NCBI GenBank assembly: GCA_035295745.1
Contig: DATGIL010000038.1
Coordinates: 1 to 64,000 of the forward strand
DNA length: 64,000 nucleotides
Reading direction: 5' to 3'
Source of the DNA: JAIQFL01 sp035295745
GTDB taxonomy: Bacteria > Acidobacteriota > Terriglobia > Bryobacterales > Bryobacteraceae
Shown here: piece after piece, positions 7,581 through 16,228 of the stretch
Layout of the letters: every line of letters starts with the position of its first letter
How positions within the stretch are numbered: the first letter of the stretch is position 1
Notes under the pieces: model-generated
Told to the model about the DNA's origin: nothing
Seen by the model: the letters and a program-made list of their open reading frames with translations, nothing else
The model's database searches: none
Position numbers and translations under genes: made by a program

Positions 7581-8171
7581 ATGAAGTTTGAACGACGAAC
7601 TTTTAAAGTTGAGGTGCGGAAGTCGGGGGACGGACGCAAACTCCGCGGAACGGCCGTGGTCTTCAATCAGCTATCCGAAAACCTCGGCGGCTACCGTGAG
7701 CAAATCGCCCCGGATGCTCTCGACGGTTGCGACATGGCCGACGTGCGATGTCTGTTTAACCACGATGAAAACCAAGTGCTCGGGAGAACAGTAAGTAGGA
7801 CTCTTGCCCTCACTCAAGACGCAAGTGGACTGAACTTCGAGTGTGAACCTCCCGATACAACCTACGCCCGCGACTTAGCGGCGTGCATGGACCGCGGCGA
7901 TATCGACCAATGCAGTTTTAGTTTCGTTGTCGCTCCGGGTGGGGCCGACTGGAATGAAGACGCCAACGCCGGGACAACGATTCGCACAGTAACGAAGATT
8001 GCGAAGCTCTACGACGTGTCGGTAGTAACTTATCCGGCATATACTCAAACGTCGAGTGAGATCCGCAGTAGTGCGGAGATATTAGCGGAACGGCGGGAGA
8101 CACCCGCCGGCGATGGTTCAGTTTGTAGACTTAGCTGTCAACTGGATATACTCTGCGGCTCGACATTATAG
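7581..8171 (+). CDS. HK97-type prohead (capsid maturation) protease
   Basis: 196 residues. The HK97 prohead-protease fold (peptidase U35) is visible: N-terminal strand leading to LRGTAVVFNQ, the catalytic His in LFNHDE (H61), and the catalytic Ser region QCSFSF (S112/S114). It would remove the delta domain of the capsid protein. The last ~25 residues (Cys-rich, after RRETPAGDG) look unlike the family and could be a read-through tail created by a frameshift. It lies 90 bases downstream of the capsid gene, beyond a terminator-like hairpin. Confidence 0.85.
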   Translation: MKFERRTFKVEVRKSGDGRKLRGTAVVFNQLSENLGGYREQIAPDALDGCDMADVRCLFNHDENQVLGRTVSRTLALTQDASGLNFECEPPDTTYARDLAACMDRGDIDQCSFSFVVAPGGADWNEDANAGTTIRTVTKIAKLYDVSVVTYPAYTQTSSEIRSSAEILAERRETPAGDGSVCRLSCQLDILCGSTL

Positions 8172-8499
8172 GTTATCGCTATGTCGCGAGTGTAAGCATT
8201 AACTTAGTCGCGAAAGCATTCGAGCGAGCTTAGTATAACCTTGGCCCGACAATCTCAAATTCTGCCATCCATCCGCGGTCTATGGATGGCGGGCGTAGTC
8301 GGTCTTACTCTTTCAGCCGATTCTGCCTCTTCGATTGGCCGTGTTCCTTCATCTGTGTTTACCTTGAAACGGGCGCGCCGGCTGTTATCCTGGCGCGCCT
8401 CTTTTTGCTCAAACATGGTCGGGTAACACACGATTTCGGTAGAGGTGCTCCGAGGTCTCCGCGCGTGCGGTCTCCTTTGCGAGTGTCGAATACCAGTGT
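8172..8499. other. Non-coding region with an inverted repeat, 13-bp repeat and terminator
   Basis: No gene supported. A 7-bp inverted repeat (AGGTTAT at 8170-8176 with ATAACCT at 8235-8241) encloses 58 bases and begins inside the protease stop codon. CCATCCATCCGCG at 8267-8279 recurs at 8684-8696 upstream of the excisionase-like gene. A strong terminator follows at 8372-8406. The region could hold a regulatory RNA, or a packaging or recombination site; none of these is proven. Confidence 0.45.
8372..8406 (+). terminator. Strong intrinsic terminator after the capsid block
   Basis: A perfect 8-bp GC stem (GGCGCGCC at 8372-8379 and again at 8392-8399, self-complementary) encloses a 12-base loop and is followed by TCTTTTT. 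It ends the forward transcript of the capsid and protease genes. Confidence 0.8.
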
Positions 8500-8676
8500 A
8501 TGAAGATTAATTTCGTTCCCATTCACCCCGAAAGGGGTCCATGCCCACGATGCGGCCGGCCGGCAAATTTCCGGCTGGTTAGCTTCGAGGCGCGAACCAT
8601 CCAAGTGAACTGCTCCGGCGCTTGCCCGACGTTCACCACGTCAAAGCCTCAGCTTGACGACGCGCCATTGCAGTAG
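8500..8676 (+). CDS. Small putative zinc-ribbon protein
   Basis: 58 residues. CPRCGRP near residue 13 and C-x3-C near residue 40 (CSGAC) supply four cysteines in a zinc-ribbon arrangement. The start at 8500 has no clear ribosome-binding site, which lowers confidence. It lies between the capsid-block terminator and the excisionase-like gene. Small zinc-ribbon proteins of this type are frequent near phage regulatory regions; the function is unknown. Confidence 0.45.
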   Translation: MKINFVPIHPERGPCPRCGRPANFRLVSFEARTIQVNCSGACPTFTTSKPQLDDAPLQ

Positions 8677-8754
8677 GGCTTAACCATCCATCCGCGCGGG
8701 TACCGGCGAGAACTCCCCTCGGTATCCGCATTTTCGTTTTAGAGAGAGATCCAA

Positions 8755-9030
8755 ATGCCATCGTTCGATTTTCCCGATGTTCTCACCGTCACCGAGGTAG
8801 CGTTGCGGCTCCGCTGTTCAAAGGCTCACGTCTGCAACGCGATCAACGGCACGGTGAGGGGCGTTACTCCGCTACCTGCAATCAACATGGGCCGGCGAAA
8901 GCTCATACGGGCTTCCGCGCTCACCGCTTGGCTGAATCAGAACGAACCGAGCGGGCCGGATGCTATGATACAGGCGTCGTGTGGAAACGGCGCTGTAGAC
9001 GCATCGAAAGGAAAACGACTCGATGCGTAG
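8755..9030 (+). CDS. Excisionase-like helix-turn-helix protein
   Basis: 91 residues, with an AGAGAGAG purine run before the ATG. Residues ~10-60 (LTVTEVALRLRCSKAHVCNA, then INMGRRKLIRASALTAWL) match the MerR-like HTH_17 / excisionase family, in which a winged helix recognises short repeats near the attachment site. The gene overlaps the integrase by 8 bases, the usual xis-int arrangement. It probably controls excision direction and may also regulate transcription. A purely regulatory role is the alternative. Confidence 0.75.
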   Translation: MPSFDFPDVLTVTEVALRLRCSKAHVCNAINGTVRGVTPLPAINMGRRKLIRASALTAWLNQNEPSGPDAMIQASCGNGAVDASKGKRLDA

Positions 9031-10123
9031 ACGGTATCAGAAAGGAAGCCTCCAGCTTCGTAAACAGGGAGGCGTTTGGGTATGGCTCGGGATGTGGCGG
9101 GAAGGTGAACACCGCCGAACCAAAACACTCGGGCAGAAATCAGAGATGACCAAAGCGGAAGCCAAGGTTTTGCTTAACGGTATTTTGGCTCCGCTGAACG
9201 CCAGACAGGAACCGCAGACGGGAAACATGCCTCTCGGCCCATATATCCGTGACGTGTTCTATCCGTTCTGCCGGCGAAAGTGGAAGCGTTCAACCCGGAT
9301 GACAACGGAGGATCGAATCAACTATCACATCATTCCTGAATTCGAGGATTCGGCGCTCCGCACTATCGGCCGCGTTGCATTGCAAGACTTGCTAGACCGT
9401 AAGGCGGCTACCGGATTGTCATTCAGTGTCGTGACTCACCTTCGGTGGGATCTCCGGCACATGTTCCGCATCGCCGTTGCAGAGGGCTATATCGAGCGGA
9501 ACCCCGCTGAACTGCTATTCACACCGTCAAACGCTACGCGGGCCGTAAGGCGCGTGGCGACGGCGGATGAGGTAGCGGGGGTATTCGCCGCGGTGGACCT
9601 TCGAGAGCGGCTTATTTTGAGACTGGCTGGTATTGCCGGGATGCGGCCGGGAGAAATACTCGGTTTGAAGTGGGTCAACCTGGAACCGCCATTCGCGGAG
9701 ATTCGGCAACGGGTCTACCGCGGCGATATCGACACTCCGAAGTCGCCGAAGTCGATTCGTAAGGCGGCGCTCGGGGAAAGCCTACTTGCTGAGGTAGCGC
9801 AATGGCGGGCGCTCTGTCTGAATACCTTGCCGGATGCTTGGGTATTCCCGTGCGAAAACGGGAGGACTCCGCTTCGTAAGGATAACGTCTGGCGGCGTCA
9901 TATTGGGCCGCAACTAAAGACGGTCGGCTTGGGGTGGGTCAACTTCCAGGTTCTTCGGCGTAGCTGTTCATCGCTCATGGGCGATAACGGGATAGACGGG
10001 AAGGTTGTAGCGGATCAACTTGGACACACGTTGGACGTAAACCAGAACGTTTATACGCGCGTTTCGTTCGACAGGCAGGCGGAAGCCGTCAATCGGCTCG
10101 ATTCACTGATCCGCGTGAACTAA
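9023..10123 (+). CDS. int: Tyrosine-family site-specific integrase
   Basis: 366 residues, the normal length for a tRNA-targeting phage integrase. An N-terminal arm-binding region and a SAM-like core-binding domain (~65-165) precede the catalytic domain. Visible active-site residues are R208 (AGMRPGE), R312 in VLRRS, H335 (LGHT) and the Tyr nucleophile Y344 (QNVYTR). The His usually found three residues before the second Arg appears to be Gln (Q309), a tolerated change in some families. It lies 53 bases from the tRNA-Gly target and overlaps the excisionase-like gene. It should catalyse integration and excision at the 46-bp core. Confidence 0.9.
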   Translation: MRRRYQKGSLQLRKQGGVWVWLGMWREGEHRRTKTLGQKSEMTKAEAKVLLNGILAPLNARQEPQTGNMPLGPYIRDVFYPFCRRKWKRSTRMTTEDRINYHIIPEFEDSALRTIGRVALQDLLDRKAATGLSFSVVTHLRWDLRHMFRIAVAEGYIERNPAELLFTPSNATRAVRRVATADEVAGVFAAVDLRERLILRLAGIAGMRPGEILGLKWVNLEPPFAEIRQRVYRGDIDTPKSPKSIRKAALGESLLAEVAQWRALCLNTLPDAWVFPCENGRTPLRKDNVWRRHIGPQLKTVGLGWVNFQVLRRSCSSLMGDNGIDGKVVADQLGHTLDVNQNVYTRVSFDRQAEAVNRLDSLIRVN

Positions 10124-10133
10124 TGGAGTATTG
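10121..10133. repeat. 13-bp direct repeat inside the right end of the element
   Basis: Copy of TAATGGAGTATTG seen at 534-546; a related TGGAGTAG follows directly. It overlaps the integrase stop codon and lies 43 bases from the attachment core, a plausible integrase arm or excisionase site. Confidence 0.5.
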
Positions 10134-10175
10134 TGGAGTAGCGGTTTTTCGTGGTGTCGCTAAGTTGTTGAAAAG

Positions 10176-10251
<76 letters not shown>

Positions 10252-10438
10252 TCGTGCCTCGAATCCTATTCTACCGCACGTCCCTGCCCGTAAATCAACC
10301 TTCCCACTGCCAGCCATTCACAGACGTTCGTCAAATTCTAGCCCTATTCCCCCCGTCTCTTTTCAATCGCTTAGCGCGACCGCACGCTCCGATGATCCCA
10401 TCTCCGACATGCCAGACTGATAGATTGGGATCGCCGCT

Positions 10439-10645
10439 ATGAAAAAGCTAGAAATTGCCCGGAAAATTGCCGCGCAATCCGGAGTCACCGACGCCGAAGC
10501 CGCCGACCGCCTCGACCAAGTCGTTGGTCAGATTCTCGCGAATCTGCGAAAAGGAAAACCCACCTCATTTCCAGGACTGGGAACCTTTACCCCGGGTCCT
10601 CAGGGTCAAGTTGACTTTGTGCCAAAAAGTAAGAAGAACTCATGA
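10439..10645 (+). CDS. Armless HU-like DNA-binding protein
   Basis: 68 residues. Residues 1-45 align with the helical body of HU/IHF (KLEIARKIAAQSGVTDAEA, then the second helix, then GLGTF). In place of the long DNA-clasping beta arm there are only about 10 residues before VDFVPK and a basic tail. Normal HU is ~90 residues, so the arm and C-terminal helix are lost or reduced. Its TGA overlaps the ATG of the next gene (ATGA at 10642-10645), which itself begins with an HU-like segment. It might be a DNA-binding or dimerisation partner of the TIR fusion. Confidence 0.65.
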   Translation: MKKLEIARKIAAQSGVTDAEAADRLDQVVGQILANLRKGKPTSFPGLGTFTPGPQGQVDFVPKSKKNS

Positions 10646-11214
10646 TTCACACCCCGTCCACTGCTGATTTGGCCCGCCAACTGGCCCAAATCGTCATCCG
10701 TGGCCTGGCAACCGGGAACTCCGTCGAGATCGATGGCTTGGGTATCTTCCATCCAGATACCGTGATTGGCTGCCGCTTTGAAGCGATCAACGTCCCGCAA
10801 GTCTTTATTGCTTACGCCAAAGAGGATGCCCGTGCTGCCAACCGTCTATACGATGCGTTGGAAGGGGCGGGTTTCCGACCTTGGATGGATTCCCGAAAGC
10901 TCCTGCCTGGTCAAAACTGGCCGCGCGCCATCGAAAATGCCATCGAGGCTTCGGATTTTTTTGTGGCCTGTTTCTCGTCCGCTTCGGTCAACAAGAAGGG
11001 TGGGTTTCAGGCGGAGATACGCTATGCGCTGGAGTGTACCCGCCATCTTCCCCTGGATGACGTCTTCATCATACCCGTCCGTCTGAATGCCTGCCGCGTA
11101 CCGCGATTGATCCAGCGGGAGTTGCAGTATATCGATCTGTTTCCCAATTGGTTGGAAGGTATCGATCACGTGGTTACCGCGATGCATGAAGAACTGGAGC
11201 GGCGTCGCCAGTAA
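10642..11214 (+). CDS. HU-like segment fused to a TIR domain
   Basis: 190 residues. Residues ~8-48 resemble the second helix and beta turn of HU (LARQLAQIVIRGL, then EIDGLGIF), similar to the protein encoded just upstream. Residues 52-185 are a TIR domain: VFIAYAKEDARAA (box 1), GFRPWMDSRKLLPGQNW (BB loop), then the AIENAIEASDFFVACFS helix and strand. TIR domains in bacteria often cleave NAD+ or make signal nucleotides in phage defence. The Glu expected near the end of the BB loop is not evident (the segment reads NWPRAIE), so activity is uncertain. Translationally coupled to the HU-like gene and convergent, 6 bases apart, with a kinase-FGE gene. HU-TIR fusion is unusual. Confidence 0.75.
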   Translation: MIHTPSTADLARQLAQIVIRGLATGNSVEIDGLGIFHPDTVIGCRFEAINVPQVFIAYAKEDARAANRLYDALEGAGFRPWMDSRKLLPGQNWPRAIENAIEASDFFVACFSSASVNKKGGFQAEIRYALECTRHLPLDDVFIIPVRLNACRVPRLIQRELQYIDLFPNWLEGIDHVVTAMHEELERRRQ

Positions 11215-11220
11215 GCGCGC

Positions 11221-12801
11221 TTAGTCCGCTGCACACCGGAAACCGAGCCCAAAGCTCCGGTCCTCGGGTTCCAGCCAGTTGCGGAAGGACACGCGCACAT
11301 ACCGCGGTGTCGCGCTCCAGGAACCACCCCGCAAAACTCGCATCGTGCCCTCAGGCGGTCCTTTTGGATCCTCGACGGCGTCGAGTTGATAATACTTCTC
11401 GCCGTACCAGTCGGCGGTCCATTCCCACACGTTCCCCAGCATGTCGAGGAGGCCGAACGCATTGGGCTGTTTCTGTCCCACGGGTTTGGCGCCGCCTTCG
11501 CTGTTTTTGGCATACCAGGCAATACTGTCGAGCACGCCATAATGCGCCGCCGTGGTACCCGCGCGACCAGCGTATTCCCATTCCGCCTCAGTGGGCAGAC
11601 GTACTCCCGCCCAAGTGCAAAAGTCCACGGCCTCCTGCCAACTCACCGACACAATCGGCAAACTCTCATCGGATCCGGTGATTTTCGGCATCGCTTTGCC
11701 CATCGCGCGTGCGTACCGCCGATACGCACCCACCGTGACGGGAGTCTGTGCCAACCAGAACCCCTTCGTGATCGTCACCGGGTGAGCCGGTTTCTCGTCA
11801 TCGTACGAGTCCGAATCCCCCGGCGAGGAGCCCATCTGAAAAGTTCCAGGCGCAATCCAGACGTACCTCTGCCCGTCCAGGGCGTGTAGTTGCACATCCC
11901 CCGGATTGGGGATGGAACCCGTCACAAAGGCGGGAATCGGAACTGCCGTCGTTTCCGGAAGCACCGTAGACGCGCGCTTGGCGGTCTGTTGGAGCGCCGT
12001 TTCCAATTCGTTCACAAATTCCGTGCAGGTCGTATAACGATCTCCCGCCTTCTTCGACAGCGCGCGTGCCAACACCGGATCTACTGCCAGCGGCAGATCG
12101 GGGTTCTGTATACTCGCCTGTGGCGGTTCCTGCAATAGAATCATCGAGAACAGGGTGCCCAGTGCCTGCGCATCAAAAACCCGGCAGCCCGTGAGGAGCT
12201 GATACGCCATCACCGCCAACGAATACTGATCGGTCCGGCCATCCAGCGCCTGCCCATTCATATGCTCCGGCGACATGTACTCGAAGGTGCCGACGAAGCG
12301 ACCTTCCGTCAATTCCGATTTCGAATCCACCAGTTTGGCAATGCCGAAATCCATCACTAGCGCACAGCCGGATTCGTCCAGCATGATATTCGCCGGCTTG
12401 ATATCGCGATGGATGACGCCCCGCGAATGCGCATGATCGAGCGCCAGGGCACATTGTTTGAGCGCGCGAACGACAAACGCGGGATCGGCGGGTTGACCCG
12501 TATTAAACTCGGCCAGGGTCTGGCCCCTGACGAACTGCATGATGATGGAGGGTGCTTCCAGATCGGGCAGAATATCGTAAATGGCAACGATGTTGGGGTG
12601 CTGCAGGCAGGCGGCCGCGCGGCCCTCGCGAATCAGCCGCTGAACCGCATCCCGCCATTCCTTACCGGGTTCGCCGTTTGGACGGGGAAGCGTTTTAACC
12701 GCCACTTCCCGGCGCAACAGAGTGTCGTTTGCCTGGTAGACAACTCCCATCCCTCCCCTGCCTAGTTCTTTGACAATCTGGTAGCGGTCGTCCTGAGGCA
12801 T
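11221..12801 (-). CDS. Cytosolic Ser/Thr protein kinase fused to an FGE-sulfatase-like domain
   Basis: 526 residues. Residues 7-270 form a Hanks-type kinase with the P-loop GRGGMGVVY, Lys36, HRD at 131-133 and DFG at 151-153. Residues ~305-526 are a formylglycine-generating-enzyme/SUMF1-like C-type-lectin-fold domain (FQMGS, RLPTEAEWEYAGRAG, GNVWEWTADWY, VLRGGSW, GFRCA). No transmembrane segment separates them, unlike the kinase at 46011. Such FGE-like domains often bind ligands or modify targets rather than sulfatases, and recur in bacterial conflict and signalling proteins. It converges with the HU-TIR gene 6 bases away. No reverse transcriptase is near, so it is not a visible DGR target. 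Confidence 0.85.
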   Translation of the reverse strand: MPQDDRYQIVKELGRGGMGVVYQANDTLLRREVAVKTLPRPNGEPGKEWRDAVQRLIREGRAAACLQHPNIVAIYDILPDLEAPSIIMQFVRGQTLAEFNTGQPADPAFVVRALKQCALALDHAHSRGVIHRDIKPANIMLDESGCALVMDFGIAKLVDSKSELTEGRFVGTFEYMSPEHMNGQALDGRTDQYSLAVMAYQLLTGCRVFDAQALGTLFSMILLQEPPQASIQNPDLPLAVDPVLARALSKKAGDRYTTCTEFVNELETALQQTAKRASTVLPETTAVPIPAFVTGSIPNPGDVQLHALDGQRYVWIAPGTFQMGSSPGDSDSYDDEKPAHPVTITKGFWLAQTPVTVGAYRRYARAMGKAMPKITGSDESLPIVSVSWQEAVDFCTWAGVRLPTEAEWEYAGRAGTTAAHYGVLDSIAWYAKNSEGGAKPVGQKQPNAFGLLDMLGNVWEWTADWYGEKYYQLDAVEDPKGPPEGTMRVLRGGSWSATPRYVRVSFRNWLEPEDRSFGLGFRCAAD

Positions 12802-12974
12802 CGTAAGGAACTATTATACGTGCGAATCCGTGCTGAAGAATTCTTGGCGGGGCCTAAGAATACTACTAACATTAGTTGTCGTTCCCGGTCGGAAAGCGTT
12901 CGCCGCCAATGCCGCGGCATTCGTTCCGCTTGAGCAGATCGCGAGAATGTTCGCGGTATGTTCGCGGTATGAAG

Positions 12975-15407
12975 TTAGGTTGCCAAGCTATCTTCGGGTG
13001 CAAGCGGGGTCGGAACCTTTTCGGCTTTTTCGCCGAAGACCTGATCCGACAGAAAGGCCAGGAAGTAACAAACTAGCGCCGCCAGGTACAACCATCTGAA
13101 ACCGAAATACATGGAGTTATATTCAAGCAATCCACCGCAGATGGCGCCGAGAAGATTCATCGCCATGATTGCCGAGACGTTTCCCTTGGCCGACAACAGC
13201 GTTGAAAATACAACACCCGAGAAAAGAAGTGGGCACGTGAGCACGATTGCCGTTTCAAGCCGCCCCACAGCCGTGGAGCCGAAACCGCCGGATCGTGCGG
13301 CCAGCCAGCCGATGGCCAGAGCGCAAAAAAGAAACAGGTAGGGGAAAAGCGGGCGCTTGATATTCAGCCAGGCGACGGCGCAATTTCCCAAAAACGCCAT
13401 GATCAGAACACCCGCGATAATAATGCCGATCACCTGCCAGGTGTTTCCGAACGTCAAGCCCATTTCGGTAATTCCCTTGGTCTCGATCAACATGAACCCA
13501 GCCCCCAAAAAGAAAAACGACAAGTGACCGAACCGCGGCGCCTCGCCAAAAAAGTTCGCGCCAAGCACCAGGGAAAGAACCAGGATTTGGAAGATCATTA
13601 CCAGATAGGACATGGGGTAGACGCGGCGCGGCATATAGAAGAATGGCCAATCGTCTGTCGAAACGCTGGCTTCGATTGCCGGGTTTGCGTAATAAGTGCT
13701 CTGATCCTTGAAGCCGAATTCCTCCACCATCCCTGGGGAGAAGATTGCGCTTTGATCGTTTGACTCCAAGAAAATCACCGCCCCGTCATAACCCGCCCGC
13801 ACACAGATGGGCGGTCGTCCGTCAAAAGTCTCTTGCATCATCAGATAGATCTTGCGGCCAAGTGAATCGGAAAGCACTGAGAACGCGAGCGATATGACGC
13901 CATCGGGCTTGAGACGATTGCGTGCTTCCCGCAATCCTTCCACCGTATAGACGAACGAGTCGAGACGCACGCTAGATCCGTGACTGAGTAGCGTGTGAGA
14001 ATCCAGCAATCCGTAGACGATCAGGTCGTACTTCCGGTCGGTATTGCGAAGAAAGGACCGGGCATCGTTGTTGATGGTGTGGACGCGCGGGTTATCATAC
14101 GGCTTCTCCGGATGGTCCATCGTACCGGCCATGATAATAGCCGGATCGATTTCGATAGCATCTACCCTCGCGGCTGCCGCACGCAGAGCCGCTGCGACAT
14201 CGTTGCCCGTTCCGGCGCCGACCACCGCAACATCGTTCAGGGGAGAATGAATCTTATACGGGAAATCGTAGTAATCGCGAGTATGGCGCTCCTTGTCCGT
14301 TAGATTCGAACCTGCCAAATTGTGGATGCGCTGGTAGTAGTGCCCGGCGGCGCGAATGAGCGTCAGACCGGTGTCCGGGCTGGCTCCAATTTCGAGCAAC
14401 TGATAAGGAGAGTAGACGCGGTTCCAAAGGCGGTCCACTGGCCACCAGGACAGGGCGATGGTAGCGGCCAAAGCGAATCCAACTCCGGTGAACAAGGAAA
14501 CGGGTCTCCTCACGTGGAACGCCAGTAGTCCCAGGAAGGACAATGCAAACCAGACGAGCGGAGGCGTCCACAGAAAACTGGCACCCAGCATCAGCAGAAC
14601 CCCGAGAAGGCTGCCGGCGAGGTTCAGCCCATAGGCGCGGAGTTTCGTGCGCCTCTCCATCAGGCGCCCACACAGCTGCCCGACCGGAAGGAACGTCAGG
14701 GCTGTGAGCAGAAAGACCACCGTGAGAACTGCATATAGAAGCACGATCGATGGCACACTGCCCTGAGAAACTCCCATGGAAAGCTGCTCGCTAAACGGAA
14801 TGACATGGTAGACGTTGGGGAGGGCCTTGACGATCATTACGAAAAGAACCTGCCAAGCCATCAAAGGGAGCACCAACACCACGGCTATGCGGGTTCGGTT
14901 TGCCAGCGCGTACCCGAGCCCCAACCCGGCAAAGCACGCCAGCAAACTAAAGTTTTTGTAGAATGCCAGGAATTCCAATACGGACGACTGCCATCGAATC
15001 AGGGCCAATTCCAGAAAGAGGCTAAGAGCAGCCGAGACGGTGATTGCCAGGTCGACGTATCTGATATCCAGAGTGTCGAGGAAACGGGCTTGGAGCAGCG
15101 CATCGTCTTCCAGGAAGCGCTCCCATTGCCTGCGAAAGCGATAGAGGATCACCCCCGCAGTCAGTACGACACCTGCTGCGAACACCGCCTTGAGCAGGAA
15201 CCCCGGAGACAACAATCCGGCTACTTTCACGCTCTCGAAAAAGGACAGGGTGCTTGGCGTGGCCCAAAGCCGCGCCCCCAATGGCTGGGCAGCGATAACC
15301 AGCAAACTGCCGAAAATAGCGGCCATCAACACTCGAATCATGGCCGACACCATTCCATGTTGGTCGGTGGCGTCCGTGACGACGTTCCCTCCAGGGGCAC
15401 TTTTCAT
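12975..15407 (-). CDS. Polytopic membrane protein with a spermidine-synthase-like domain
   Basis: 810 residues from the ATG preceded by a strong GGAGGAGG site; an ATG nine codons upstream is less likely. The N-terminal ~380 residues hold about ten transmembrane helices, the centre is a SAM-binding Rossmann domain (DVAVVGAGTGNDVAAALR, then EIDPAI and a following acidic strand), and a further block of helices closes the protein. This layout is known from large bacterial 'spermine/spermidine synthase' membrane proteins whose substrate is unproven, so polyamine synthesis should not be assumed. Downstream is the convergently read kinase-FGE region; no operon partner is evident. Confidence 0.75.
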   Translation of the reverse strand: MKSAPGGNVVTDATDQHGMVSAMIRVLMAAIFGSLLVIAAQPLGARLWATPSTLSFFESVKVAGLLSPGFLLKAVFAAGVVLTAGVILYRFRRQWERFLEDDALLQARFLDTLDIRYVDLAITVSAALSLFLELALIRWQSSVLEFLAFYKNFSLLACFAGLGLGYALANRTRIAVVLVLPLMAWQVLFVMIVKALPNVYHVIPFSEQLSMGVSQGSVPSIVLLYAVLTVVFLLTALTFLPVGQLCGRLMERRTKLRAYGLNLAGSLLGVLLMLGASFLWTPPLVWFALSFLGLLAFHVRRPVSLFTGVGFALAATIALSWWPVDRLWNRVYSPYQLLEIGASPDTGLTLIRAAGHYYQRIHNLAGSNLTDKERHTRDYYDFPYKIHSPLNDVAVVGAGTGNDVAAALRAAAARVDAIEIDPAIIMAGTMDHPEKPYDNPRVHTINNDARSFLRNTDRKYDLIVYGLLDSHTLLSHGSSVRLDSFVYTVEGLREARNRLKPDGVISLAFSVLSDSLGRKIYLMMQETFDGRPPICVRAGYDGAVIFLESNDQSAIFSPGMVEEFGFKDQSTYYANPAIEASVSTDDWPFFYMPRRVYPMSYLVMIFQILVLSLVLGANFFGEAPRFGHLSFFFLGAGFMLIETKGITEMGLTFGNTWQVIGIIIAGVLIMAFLGNCAVAWLNIKRPLFPYLFLFCALAIGWLAARSGGFGSTAVGRLETAIVLTCPLLFSGVVFSTLLSAKGNVSAIMAMNLLGAICGGLLEYNSMYFGFRWLYLAALVCYFLAFLSDQVFGEKAEKVPTPLAPEDSLAT

Positions 15408-15657
15408 CGTCCGCTCCTCCTCCGCTATGCCCATCGGGGACTCATGTAATGTTCTGTCCTACCGACTGGGATTGATGATTATACCAATAAGAACCCGGAT
15501 CGCAGGGAGCACGCCTCGACAACGTGAACGGTTCGAAGTAGTGTTACAAAGTGGGACGGCCTCCTCGATGACACTGCTACAAGGTCTTAGGCATTAGTCT
15601 CCCACGATTCGAACGGGCTTTTGTTTCTCCGCGATTTCTGTCGAATTGGATCGATCC
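15408..15657. other. Intergenic gap upstream of the membrane synthase-like gene
   Basis: It contains the reverse-strand GGAGGAGG site of the synthase-like gene. No other gene or strong signal is seen. Confidence 0.4.
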
Positions 15658-15840
15658 TTAAATGAGAAAGGTTCGAAAGCGCTCAGTTATGCCTTTGTGA
15701 ATCCCATTTTCGTGCGGCTCAATGATGCGCTCGCGTTTTTTGTAACGGAACTGAAGCCGACGCCTTTGACCGACGACCGGCCAGATTTGTGAATTGGTTT
15801 TGGGTGAAATCAGGTATTGCTTTGCCCGCCCGATCTCCAT
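15658..15840 (-). CDS. Small protein resembling part of a WYL-type domain
   Basis: 60 residues from the ATG beginning MEIGRAKQYL (20 codons inside a longer open frame). The C-terminal half, GQRRRLQFRYKKRERIIEP, followed by HENGI, follows the strand pattern of short WYL-like proteins (R-R..F-Y...R-x-(I/V)-E-P). It ends sooner than such proteins normally do, directly after TFLI, so it may be a 3'-truncated relic. The surrounding kilobase is rich in broken genes, which favours a remnant. Function unknown. Confidence 0.3.
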   Translation of the reverse strand: MEIGRAKQYLISPKTNSQIWPVVGQRRRLQFRYKKRERIIEPHENGIHKGITERFRTFLI

Positions 15841-16009
15841 CTTGCGGGCCGCTCGGGTCTGTGTCACGAGCGCGGCGCAGGCCGTCTCCGGCCCGCCCAT
15901 CAGTTCGCTCCCGCAAGTTTTTCAACTAAGTAGGACCGGGGCGTGTAAGTGGCAAACGCCGCGGAAGTCAGGAGGAACAAGAAGACGGATTTGCATGGAG
16001 AATATAGGT

Positions 16010-16228
16010 ATGGCGGCAACATATCGCGCAGTGATTGTTGACGAAGAAGGGTGGACCGGAGGCTCTCCAGATTGTGGAGTTGCCTGTTGAACCCCCCGGC
16101 CCAGGGCAACTACGAGTGCAGGTGCGCGCGGCCGGGGTTGGTTCGACCGATCGGATCATCCTGGCCGGAAAGTATCGCTTCGCGCCAAAGATACCTTTGG
16201 TGCCTGGATATAAGGTCGCCGGCGTTAC
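16010..16228 (+). pseudogene. 5' fragment of a zinc-type quinone oxidoreductase gene
   Basis: From ATG at 16010 the frame reads AATYRAVIV and then breaks. In another frame it continues GGPEALQIVELPVEPPGPGQ, followed by LRVQVRAAGVGSTDR and IPLVPGYKVAG, the typical N-terminal GroES-like part of a NADPH:quinone/zinc alcohol dehydrogenase. The catalytic and nucleotide-binding parts are missing, and at ~16229 the sequence switches to an elongation factor P fragment. Frameshift plus truncation make this a pseudogene. Confidence 0.7.

Noticed and set aside
11221..11900. Possible DGR target because the FGE-like domain has a C-type-lectin fold
   Set aside because: No reverse transcriptase, template repeat or adenine-substituted variable region is present near it.
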